DNA from: Clostridia bacterium
GTDB lineage: Bacteria; Bacillota; Clostridia; TANB77; CAG-508
Assembly: GCA_017512025.1 (NCBI GenBank)
Contig: JAFWHH010000008.1
Location: forward strand, 124,001-188,000
Length of the DNA: 64,000 nt
Direction of reading: 5' to 3'
This document shows positions 8,606 through 16,485 of the stretch, piece by piece. Position numbers and translations under genes: made by a program. Below the pieces are notes generated by a model, which saw only the letters and a program-made list of their open reading frames with translations, had not been told where the DNA came from and did not search any database. Position 1 is the stretch's first letter. Every line of letters begins with the position of its first letter.

Positions 8606-9712
8606 TTATAAACAAGTTACGTCACTTTCATTTGGCTTACACTCATCTAAATATTCTTTTAGATTTCTCAAAATAATTTCAATTGCTGTACCTTTATAGT
8701 AAGATGTATAAACAATATTTGTTTTTGGAGCAACAGCTTGTCCATTCAAGGATTCAGTAGCAGCCCCGCTAATTCTTACTTTAATACGTTCAATTGAAGT
8801 TTTCATAGCTTCAAGGAATTTTGCAACACCTTCCTCGTCACTACCAGAAAATACTATTGCCAATGTATCAACATCATACTTAACCATAATATATTCTGGA
8901 GACAAGCAATTTTTAGTGTATTCTACTACTCCTGATATCATACTATCAGCTGTTTTCTTGCCAATTTTGTCCTCAGCTTGCTTTAGGTTAATTATCTTAA
9001 CCAATGATACTATAGAAGTAGGATATTTGTCAATTACTTTTCTAGCTGTTCCAAATAGATATTCATACGTATTTAAACCGGTAATTTTATCCACTTGAGA
9101 TATATTCTCAAGTACCCTTAAATTTTTAACAACTCTTTCAGTTGATACTAAATTATTTTTTACAACATCCAATATAGTCGTATCTATATTATCAAATTCA
9201 TGTGGCTTATTTCCTTCAATTAACCAATATCCCATATATATATTATCCGTGTATATAGGGAAAAATATTGCTGATTTTGCTCTTTCGAACTCCATCTCTA
9301 AGTATGGTAACTTTTCACCTTGATTTACAGTGATATATTTGGGAGTAGCATTTCTAATGCTATCCGCAAATATATCTTGTGATTGCAATTGTTCAAACAT
9401 TGGATAATGTTTTTCATTTACATTTGAAGCTTCAACTTTGTATTTTTCACCATCAAACATAACAATTGTTGAATACTTTATTTCATATCTATCGATAAGT
9501 GCTTTATTTATTTCAGCCATTTTTTCTCTAGAATCAGTTGAAATGCTACCAATAATTTCAATAAAATCTTGTAATACATTTAATGAAATTACTCTTTGAT
9601 TTGTGTTTTTTAATTTAATTAATGCTTTCTTTTGGTTTGCTTCTTTCATAAATAACACAACTGCAACTGCAATCATGATAATTAAAAGAAACACCAATAT
9701 TGTAATCACCAT
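8606..9712 (-). CDS. Membrane GAF + degenerate GGDEF protein
   Basis: 368 residues: an N-terminal membrane helix (residues 2-22), a GAF-like sensory region (about 45-195), then a GGDEF-fold domain starting at DKITGLNTYEYLF. The GGDEF signature itself is lost: YDVDTLAIVFSG stands where the active site should be, so diguanylate cyclase activity is unlikely. It may sense a ligand or bind a nucleotide as a pseudo-enzyme. It is the fourth gene of the operon, 36 bases after the giant acidic protein, with SD GGTGGTGATAA before ATG 9712. Confidence 0.75.
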   Translation of the reverse strand: MVITILVFLLIIMIAVAVVLFMKEANQKKALIKLKNTNQRVISLNVLQDFIEIIGSISTDSREKMAEINKALIDRYEIKYSTIVMFDGEKYKVEASNVNEKHYPMFEQLQSQDIFADSIRNATPKYITVNQGEKLPYLEMEFERAKSAIFFPIYTDNIYMGYWLIEGNKPHEFDNIDTTILDVVKNNLVSTERVVKNLRVLENISQVDKITGLNTYEYLFGTARKVIDKYPTSIVSLVKIINLKQAEDKIGKKTADSMISGVVEYTKNCLSPEYIMVKYDVDTLAIVFSGSDEEGVAKFLEAMKTSIERIKVRISGAATESLNGQAVAPKTNIVYTSYYKGTAIEIILRNLKEYLDECKPNESDVTCL

Positions 9713-9748
9713 TTCTATATTATCACCACCATCTAATAAGTATTATTC

Positions 9749-12700
9749 TTATTTATTTTTCCCTTTTTTACCAATTGGATAAACAGATTTTGCTAATTTG
9801 CTTAAACTATTTAACAAGCTCTTTGTATATCCTCTGATTGTAAGTTTACACTTAACAACCTCTTCTAGATACTTACAATAGTTTTTCTCTTCAAATGGAA
9901 CTAAGAAATATTCAACACCATTTCTATCAAATAAATCTAGTTGATATGTTGTATCAGGTGAATTGTATACAGACATTGCTGCAACAATTGCTCTTTCATT
10001 TATCGTTCCTAAATTTACATATTTATTTATTACAATTTTCATCTTATTTTCATAATCAACTTTATTCATCTTTAACTTCTTAATAAATGATGTTAAAGCT
10101 TGAATTGTTAATATATCAAATGATTGAACAAAATAAATATCTTGAGCTATATTAAAGAATTCTAGACCAGTATCAAAATCACAATCTAATAATACTAGAG
10201 AATAATTATTTAATAATGTTGTCATAGAATTTGCTTTATCTTCTATATCAGTATCTGAATTTGGTAATGCTGTATATACTGTTAAACACTTATTTACTTT
10301 AATACCATCAGCTATTCCGCTCTTTAATTTTTCGAAACTTGAGTATGCAATGTTTCTCAAATTTTCTTCATTCTCTGTGTAAATGTAGTATGAATTTTTA
10401 TTTTTTGTCAAATCAACTACAGCTGTCTTTACACCTTGTTCTGATAACATTTGCGCTAAATTATTTACAATAAATGAGTTACCACTATTATGTGCACCAA
10501 CAAATGCTACAACTTTTTGGTTATCTCCAATATTTATCATATCCATATTAGCAACAGCTACCATCTTATCATTTTGATTTATGTCCTCAGATGTACTTGT
10601 TTCATCATTGTTTATTTCATTTAGTTGTTTTGATATATCATAATTTGGATTATAATTCTTGTTTGCAATGCCACTAAACGCTGCTCCTGAAGCATTTGAA
10701 ATTGGTGCATCATCAATTTTTATATCATCAGAATTATCATCTTCATCATCTAAATCAAAAATGAAATCACCATCTGCATTTGAGTCTTCATCTGAGTTAT
10801 CATCATCGAAGCTTATAGTGTCATCATCTGAGTCATTTTCACTATCGTCATCTAAATTAATGATATCGTCATCTGAGTTGTCTTCTGAATCATTATCATC
10901 GTCAAAGTTCATTATATCATTATCAGAATCATCTTCATCATCAAATACAAACTCATCGTCTGAATCATCTCCTGACTCATCATCGTCAAGATTTACAAAG
11001 TTATCATCATCAAGATTTTCAATTCCCTTAGACATATTTTTATCAGATTTTTCTCCTAAAATGTCATCGTCTTCATCTTCCTCATTGTCAAAGTTCATAA
11101 TATCATCTTGATTGTCTGCATCATCATCATCGTCGTCATCAATTAGATTTAAATCAGCTTCATCATCATCTTCGTCTTCAGCAATAAGAGCATCAATTTC
11201 ATCATCATCAAGATCTTCTAAATCTTCTTCATCAATGTCTATATCGTCATCCTCAGATTCCTCTTCATCTTCAAATGAAATATCATCATCAGAGCTATCT
11301 TCTGATTCTTCCTCATCATCAAATGTAAATTCATCATCTGAGCTATCTTCTTGCTCTTCTTCATCTTCAAAATCAAACTCATCATCTGAACTGTCTTCTG
11401 ATTCTTCTTCATCATCAAATGTAAATTCATCATCTGAACTGTTTTCTAATTCTTCATCATCTTCAAAATCAAATTCATCATCTGAACTGTTTTCTGATTC
11501 TTCATCATCTTCAAAATCAAATTCATCATCTGAACTGTTTTCTGATTCTTCATCATCTTCAAGATCAAAATCGTCATCAGAGCTATCTTCTGACTCTTCT
11601 TCATCCTCAAAATCAAATTCATCATCTGAACTGTTTTCTGATTCTTCATCATCTTCAAAATCAAATTCATCATCTGAACTGCTTTCTGATTCTTCATCAT
11701 CTTCAAAATCAAAATCGTCATCAGAGCTATCTTCTGACTCTTCTTCATCCTCAAAATCAAATTCATCGTCTGAACTGTTTTCTGATTCTTCATCATCTTC
11801 AAAATCGAAATCATCATCTGAGCTATCTTCTGATTCTTCATCATCCTCAAAATCGAACTCATCATCTGAGCTATCTTCTGATTCTTCTTCATCATCAAAA
11901 TCAAAGTCATCATCTGATGTGTCATTTGATTCATCCTCATCGTCAAAATCAAAGTCATCATTTGAACTATCTTCTGATTTTTCCTCATCATCGAAATCAA
12001 ATTCATCATCTGAAGAATTATCGTTTTCATCCTCATCAAAATCAAAGTCATCAATATCTAATGTGTCGTCGTTAGAAACCTCTTTATTTGGAGCTTCTAC
12101 TTCTTTAACATCGTCATTTTTATCTTCAAAATCGAAATCGAATTCATCTTCATTGTTAGCTACTAAGTTGATATCTTCGTCTTCATCAAGATCCCAATCT
12201 TCTTTCTCATTTTTCTTTTCTTTTTTAGGAATCTTAACTTCTTCTATTTTTTCTTTTATTGGCTCTGCTTTCTTTTTTACTTCTTTTACTTTATTCTTAG
12301 CTTTTTCAGTAACTTTCTTAACAGGTTCAGTATTTTTTACTTCTTCAACAATCTCTGTTTCAACAGGATTTTTACGAGGTCTTCCTCTTCCTCTCTTTAC
12401 CTCACTAGCAATAACTCCAGCAGTTGCTGTAGCAGCTGCAACTGTAGCTACTGTTCCAGCAGGATTTTTGCGAGGTCTTCCTCTTCCTCTTTTCTCCTCA
12501 ACAGGCTCTGTCTTTTCAGCTTTCTTTTTGTTTACTGCTGTTCTTTCTTCTTTTGGAAGATATTTATTAAACTTAGAGCTATTATTAGCTAATATTTTCT
12601 TTGTTTTTGGAGTTAAATTACTAATAAGATCGTTAATCTCTTGCTTTCCAAAAAATTCACATGCAGCCTCAAATTTTGAAACATAATTTGCTTCTGCCAT

Positions 12701-13300
12701 TCCTTCACGATTTAAATATTTTAAACATTTCTTTAATTTTTCATCCATTGGCTTATTTTCACTTACTTTTTTATTTTCTTTCTTTTCTATTTTCTTTTCC
12801 ATACTCATTTTTTCTTTTTTCTCTATTTTTTTACTGGTATCACTTGCAGTATTATTATTTACAATTGATTGATAATACTCTTTTGCTTGGCTACTATTTC
12901 TTGGATTATTAATTAACTCATAAATAATCTTCTTACTAGCATCCTTTTTGAGTATAAGGTTATTTAATTTTAGCTCCATTAAACTATTAGCAGTTTTATT
13001 ATTCTTGCATATAAAAATTACTGGAATGCTCTTTCCATTTTTTCTTTTAGCAACACTAAGCAACCCTTTTAATTTCTTTAAAAGGATTGCTTCTTTATCA
13101 CTACTATTATTAACTTTCTCATCAAAATTATCACTTATTACAATTCTGTCGTAATCGTTATTCTCTTGTACTTCCTTAGTAATTGCAGTAAAGTTTTTTG
13201 CCTCTTTGTATAGCATCTTTTTATCGTTGTCTTTATTATATTTACGTACTAAACTATCTACTATATCGCTATCATCCCTTATTGCAAATAATACTTTCAT
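9749..13300 (-). CDS. Giant pseudo-receiver / AT-hook / acidic-repeat / MinD-like protein
   Basis: About 1183 residues in five parts. (1) A CpaE-like receiver fold (1-150) with a degenerate phospho-acceptor site. (2) A short helical module (about 195-250), both parts shared with the 287-residue neighbour. (3) Two AT-hook-like motifs RGRGRPRKNP (near 268 and 300) separated by an Ala/Thr/Val linker. (4) An acidic D/E/S region (about 360-870) with a 16-residue repeat. (5) A C-terminal ParA/MinD/CpaE-like domain (about 913-1183). Its P-loop reads GAHNSGNS, so the key lysines of deviant Walker A are absent. The start at 13300 is chosen because GGAGGT lies in the 15 bases before it. Confidence 0.8.
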   Translation of the reverse strand: MKVLFAIRDDSDIVDSLVRKYNKDNDKKMLYKEAKNFTAITKEVQENNDYDRIVISDNFDEKVNNSSDKEAILLKKLKGLLSVAKRKNGKSIPVIFICKNNKTANSLMELKLNNLILKKDASKKIIYELINNPRNSSQAKEYYQSIVNNNTASDTSKKIEKKEKMSMEKKIEKKENKKVSENKPMDEKLKKCLKYLNREGMAEANYVSKFEAACEFFGKQEINDLISNLTPKTKKILANNSSKFNKYLPKEERTAVNKKKAEKTEPVEEKRGRGRPRKNPAGTVATVAAATATAGVIASEVKRGRGRPRKNPVETEIVEEVKNTEPVKKVTEKAKNKVKEVKKKAEPIKEKIEEVKIPKKEKKNEKEDWDLDEDEDINLVANNEDEFDFDFEDKNDDVKEVEAPNKEVSNDDTLDIDDFDFDEDENDNSSDDEFDFDDEEKSEDSSNDDFDFDDEDESNDTSDDDFDFDDEEESEDSSDDEFDFEDDEESEDSSDDDFDFEDDEESENSSDDEFDFEDEEESEDSSDDDFDFEDDEESESSSDDEFDFEDDEESENSSDDEFDFEDEEESEDSSDDDFDLEDDEESENSSDDEFDFEDDEESENSSDDEFDFEDDEELENSSDDEFTFDDEEESEDSSDDEFDFEDEEEQEDSSDDEFTFDDEEESEDSSDDDISFEDEEESEDDDIDIDEEDLEDLDDDEIDALIAEDEDDDEADLNLIDDDDDDDADNQDDIMNFDNEEDEDDDILGEKSDKNMSKGIENLDDDNFVNLDDDESGDDSDDEFVFDDEDDSDNDIMNFDDDNDSEDNSDDDIINLDDDSENDSDDDTISFDDDNSDEDSNADGDFIFDLDDEDDNSDDIKIDDAPISNASGAAFSGIANKNYNPNYDISKQLNEINNDETSTSEDINQNDKMVAVANMDMINIGDNQKVVAFVGAHNSGNSFIVNNLAQMLSEQGVKTAVVDLTKNKNSYYIYTENEENLRNIAYSSFEKLKSGIADGIKVNKCLTVYTALPNSDTDIEDKANSMTTLLNNYSLVLLDCDFDTGLEFFNIAQDIYFVQSFDILTIQALTSFIKKLKMNKVDYENKMKIVINKYVNLGTINERAIVAAMSVYNSPDTTYQLDLFDRNGVEYFLVPFEEKNYCKYLEEVVKCKLTIRGYTKSLLNSLSKLAKSVYPIGKKGKNK
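11240..12010. repeat. 48-bp tandem repeat encoding the acidic 16-residue unit
   Basis: About 16 imperfect copies of a 48-base unit encode variants of DSSDDEFDFEDDEESE. Several adjacent copies are nearly identical at DNA level (for example around 11450-11560 and 11690-11820), which suggests recent duplication or slippage. Long open frames on the opposite strand here are by-products of this repeat. Confidence 0.9.
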
Positions 13301-13330
13301 TCGTAATACCTCCATCTAATTCATTTACAA

Positions 13331-14194
13331 TTAATTATTATCCTTCTTAAAAAGTCCTCTTCTATTCATCTGATTAGGAATAATTACATTCTTGCCAGCT
13401 GTGTTTTTAGATTCTGAAACATTTAAGTCTCTAGATTGAAGTGAGCTTGTCTTTTGCTTATATATGTCCTTTACACTTACTTTTGCGTGTTCAACATATT
13501 CTTGAGAATTTTCTTCCAATACAACTCTTACCTCTATTGGTAAGTGTTCTATGATTTCTTGAATCTGTTCTTCTGTGTATTCTCTACAGATCTTAGAAAA
13601 TCCTCTAACGCACTTGTCTTTTTGGTCTTGATAAGTAACAAAGAATCTAACTATACTTGCAAGTTCCTTGTTGCTAATAATTTTTTTAGTGTCTTCTTTT
13701 TTGTATCTCAAACCTTTAGGATTAATATTATACAGCATCTTAGCTCTCTTTTTATTTCTTGGCTTATCAATTAAAGCACATACATTTTGTATAGTTCTAT
13801 CCTTGCCAACCAAGATATTATAAACACCTAGCGTAAATAATTGTTGGATAATTGGATCTTGCTCGCTCCTTCTATCCCTACAAATTAAAATGATAGGTAT
13901 ACCGGTTCCGTCTTCTTTATAAGCTTCATCGGTAATTTCATCCATATGTCTATATAAATTTTCATCTTCACTATCGTAGCTTTCATTAATACCTTTTTCT
14001 AGGTCTTCGCTGATAACAATTAAATCGTATCTGTTATCCATTGTTTGTTGAACCTCATCTATTATGGCATCAAAGTAGAAAGCTCTTTTGTATGAAATTA
14101 TTTTTTTATATACTCTTTGATATTCATCTAATATAACATCAACAATGTCATTTTTTCCATTGTCGCTATTTGATACTGCAAAAAGAATTCTCAT
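13331..14194 (-). CDS. CpaE-like pseudo-receiver protein, paralogue of the giant protein's N-terminus
   Basis: 287 residues. Residues 1-150 form an alpha/beta receiver-like domain (MRILFAVSN, YDLIVISEDLE, IPIILICRDRR, ending KPRNKKRAKMLY). Residues about 168-235 form the helical module with V-x2-F-x3-C and ENSQEY. Both align by eye with the N-terminal 250 residues of the next gene (MKVLFAIRD, YDRIVISDN, IPVIFICKN, NPRNSSQAKEYY; VSKFEAAC, NNSSKF). It lacks the AT-hooks, acidic repeat and ATPase-like domain. Function unknown; it is probably a partner or regulator of the giant protein, whose gene starts 30 bases downstream. Confidence 0.75.
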   Translation of the reverse strand: MRILFAVSNSDNGKNDIVDVILDEYQRVYKKIISYKRAFYFDAIIDEVQQTMDNRYDLIVISEDLEKGINESYDSEDENLYRHMDEITDEAYKEDGTGIPIILICRDRRSEQDPIIQQLFTLGVYNILVGKDRTIQNVCALIDKPRNKKRAKMLYNINPKGLRYKKEDTKKIISNKELASIVRFFVTYQDQKDKCVRGFSKICREYTEEQIQEIIEHLPIEVRVVLEENSQEYVEHAKVSVKDIYKQKTSSLQSRDLNVSESKNTAGKNVIIPNQMNRRGLFKKDNN

Positions 14195-14216
14195 AATCCT
14201 TAATTCTCCTTAATTA

Positions 14217-14669
14217 TTAATCATTTGATTTTATTACAATTGCAAAGATTAATGGTAACACTTGGCATATAATCAAAACTGTAACCATTGCAACCATCGT
14301 ATGGAAACCTTTATCTCTAATATCCAATCTCTTTAATCCAATAACATATTGATAAATAGCACATACTGCAATACCAACTAAACCAATTGGAATGCTATAT
14401 ACTTGAACTAAATGTAAAATATATGCTGCTAATCCATATGTATCTGATCCATACTTTGTTTTATAATCTTCTAAGCTTTTTAATTGCTCATCTTTTATTT
14501 TTAAAATTGTTGTTGCTGCACCATCTTCTGTATTATTTTCATTTTCTACTACATTTACAGAATTATTAACATTATTGTTTGTATTTCCTTCAGCTGCAAA
14601 AACCACTGTACTACTAAAGATTAATGCTAATAATGTTATTATTATACATCTTCTCTTGAATTTATACAT
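14217..14669 (-). CDS. Small exported two-TM protein, VirB2/TrbC-like in layout
   Basis: 150 residues: a signal peptide (about 1-25, ending VVFAAEG), a polar Asn-rich stretch to about residue 75, then two hydrophobic helices (about 82-108 and 122-146) joined by a short basic loop KRLDIRDKG. That layout is seen in VirB2/TrbC pilins and in small inner-membrane components, but no family motif is convincing. It is the first gene of the operon, 22 bases before the pseudo-receiver gene. The SD is AAAGGAGTTAGAA. No other secretion gene lies nearby. Confidence 0.6.
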   Translation of the reverse strand: MYKFKRRCIIITLLALIFSSTVVFAAEGNTNNNVNNSVNVVENENNTEDGAATTILKIKDEQLKSLEDYKTKYGSDTYGLAAYILHLVQVYSIPIGLVGIAVCAIYQYVIGLKRLDIRDKGFHTMVAMVTVLIICQVLPLIFAIVIKSND

Positions 14670-14858
14670 TTCTAACTCCTTTCAATCTTCTATATTGAAT
14701 ATTTAACTTATTATATAATACACTAGAAAACATAAAATATCAAGAAAAAATATATATTTTATGCATTTAAATTCATTTTTTGCAATATATTGTAATATCA
14801 ATAGTTAAAAGTATTTTTTTATAGCCAAAAAAATGTATTTTTTATTGTTTTTTTAATA

Positions 14859-14891
14859 AAAAAAATAGAGAATTATTTTTCTCTATTTTTT
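14859..14891 (-). terminator. spo0A terminator
   Basis: Stem AAAAATAGAG / CTCTATTTTT with an AT loop and T-tract, directly after the spo0A stop. It separates spo0A from the operon starting at 14669. The remaining AT-rich bases 14670-14858 show no gene. Confidence 0.8.
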
Positions 14892-14899
14892 TATAATTT

Positions 14900-15715
14900 T
14901 TATGCAGTTTTTAGTTCTAATCTTAACTTATCAGCTATCATAGCGATAAACTCTGAATTTGTTGGTTTACCTTTAGAAGCTGATACAGTATAACCAAATA
15001 TACTTTCAACAACAGCTTGCTCTCCGCGTCCCCATGCTACTTCAATAGCATGTCTTATTGCTCTCTCAACCCTTGATGGAGTTGTATGATATTTTTGAGC
15101 AATTTCTGGATATAGTTGTTTCGTTATTTGATTAATAATATCAATGTTTGTAACAACTAGCATTATTGCTTCACGTAAGTATTGATATCCTTTAATATGG
15201 GCTGGAACACCAACCTCATGAATAACATTTGTTACAAGAGCTTCTAAATTTTCCTGATTCTTTTTTTCATTTGGAGCAAGATCAATATATTGTTTTATTT
15301 CTCTTGCAGAAAAGCTCTTTGGCATTTCAATATGATTTGATTTTAATTCTCTTATTCTTTTGATTAATACATCTATTTCAAACGGCTTAACGATATAATA
15401 TTGAGCTCCTAATGCAATAGCTTTTTGTGTTATTTTATCTTGTCCAACAGCAGAAAGCATTATGCACATTGGAAATTTATTAATCGTATCACTTTCGTTT
15501 ATATTCTCCAATACTCCTAATCCATCTAATCTTGGCATTATTACATCTAACAGTACAACGTCAGGCTCTGTATTTCTTATTAGCTCATATGCCTCTACTC
15601 CATCTCTTGCTACTCCTACAAGTTCCAAATCCTCTTCAGACTGTATGTATCCGGCTAATGTTGCAGAAAATTCACTATTATCATCTGCAATTAATACTGT
15701 TATTTTATTACTCAC
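14900..15715 (-). CDS. spo0A: Stage 0 sporulation master regulator Spo0A
   Basis: 271 residues. An N-terminal receiver ([10 protein letters not shown], phospho-acceptor in [14 protein letters not shown], Lys in YYIVKPFE) is joined to the Spo0A C-terminal DNA-binding domain ([54 protein letters not shown] in pieces). In sporulating Firmicutes Spo0A~P binds 0A boxes. The start is GTG 15715: AGGAGG lies six bases upstream, while the longer open frame has no SD. A SigA-type promoter (15750-15778) and three 0A-box-like sites lie upstream. Confidence 0.97.
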   Translation of the reverse strand: MSNKITVLIADDNSEFSATLAGYIQSEEDLELVGVARDGVEAYELIRNTEPDVVLLDVIMPRLDGLGVLENINESDTINKFPMCIMLSAVGQDKITQKAIALGAQYYIVKPFEIDVLIKRIRELKSNHIEMPKSFSAREIKQYIDLAPNEKKNQENLEALVTNVIHEVGVPAHIKGYQYLREAIMLVVTNIDIINQITKQLYPEIAQKYHTTPSRVERAIRHAIEVAWGRGEQAVVESIFGYTVSASKGKPTNSEFIAMIADKLRLELKTA

Positions 15716-15749
15716 CCTAAAACCTCCTATTAATTTTTTTACATCCCAA

Positions 15750-15778
15750 ATTATACTTTCTTTTTTTGTATATTTCAA
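15750..15778 (-). promoter_or_regulatory. SigA-type promoter of spo0A
   Basis: On the minus strand TTGAAA (15773-15778), 17 bases, TATAAT (15750-15755), about 35 bases before the GTG start. Confidence 0.65.
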
Positions 15779-15814
15779 GATAAAAACCTTGATTTTACGG
15801 GTTTTCGTGTACCT

Positions 15815-16465
15815 TTAATCAACATCTTTCGACAAACATGTTACATTCTTTTGTCGAATCTTGTCGATTTTTTTTATTTTTAGACTATTTTGATTTTCAT
15901 AATCATTCTCTAGAAGCGCTTTTTCATTATCATTCAACTCAATTTTGCAGTCAACACTATCAAGATATTCTGTATCAATTATTTTTATATCATGCTTTCC
16001 ACAATAATACTTAAAATTCTCTATATCAGAGTAATCAAGATACACATTCATCTCAAATCCATGCTCTTGTGTAGCCCAAGTTGCTTTTTCAATAGCAAGT
16101 TTTAGTGAATCAGAATACGCTCTTACTAGACCACCTGTTCCAAGTAGAATACCACCAAAATATCTAGTAACAACAACTAAAACATTTGCCAAATTATTCT
16201 TTTCTAGTATTTCAAGCATGGGAGCACCAGCAGTTCCACTAGGCTCTCCATCATCACTTGATTTTTTTGTAATTTCATTGTTGTCATTTATGATATAAGC
16301 AGAGCAATTGTGTCTTGCGTCAAAATATTTCTTTTTTAATTCTTTAATTTTATTTTCAGCTTCTTCTACAGAGCTAACAAAAAACAAATTGGCAATAAAT
16401 TTAGACTTCTTTTCCACAAGTTCTGCACTTACTGAATCTTCTACAATTGTTTTAAATTTTTCCAT
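15815..16465 (-). CDS. yigZ: YigZ/IMPACT-family protein (UPF0029)
   Basis: 216 residues with the IMPACT N-terminal domain. Motifs: KSKFIANLFFV, FDARHNCSAYII, SSDDGEPSGTAGAPML and VVVTRYFGGILLGTGGLVRAY. It is a conserved protein tied to translation, with no established biochemical activity in bacteria. The C-terminus is ferredoxin-like. Its 3' end overlaps the 0A-box-like cluster. It lies 20 bases after the flavoprotein gene and is probably cotranscribed. Confidence 0.93.
   Translation of the reverse strand: MEKFKTIVEDSVSAELVEKKSKFIANLFFVSSVEEAENKIKELKKKYFDARHNCSAYIINDNNEITKKSSDDGEPSGTAGAPMLEILEKNNLANVLVVVTRYFGGILLGTGGLVRAYSDSLKLAIEKATWATQEHGFEMNVYLDYSDIENFKYYCGKHDIKIIDTEYLDSVDCKIELNDNEKALLENDYENQNSLKIKKIDKIRQKNVTCLSKDVD
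15828..15868. promoter_or_regulatory. Cluster of three Spo0A-box-like sites upstream of spo0A
   Basis: TGTCGAA on the minus strand at 15828-15834, TGTCGAA on the plus strand at 15852-15858 and TGTCGAT at 15862-15868. They match the known 0A-box core TGNCGAA (the last with one change). They lie 50-90 bases upstream of the spo0A -35 box, inside the 3' end of yigZ. Autoregulation by Spo0A is the inference. Confidence 0.5.
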
Positions 16466-16485
16466 AAAAATACCTTTCTTCGGTT

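Noticed and set aside
10659..11111. A plus-strand Ser-rich open frame (about 150 codons)
   Set aside because: By-product of the same acidic repeat region on the minus strand.
11112..12686. A 524-codon plus-strand open frame rich in Ser
   Set aside because: It is the exact reverse complement of the acidic 48-base repeat; Asp/Glu/Ser codons on the minus strand create Ser codons on the other. No SD or promoter.
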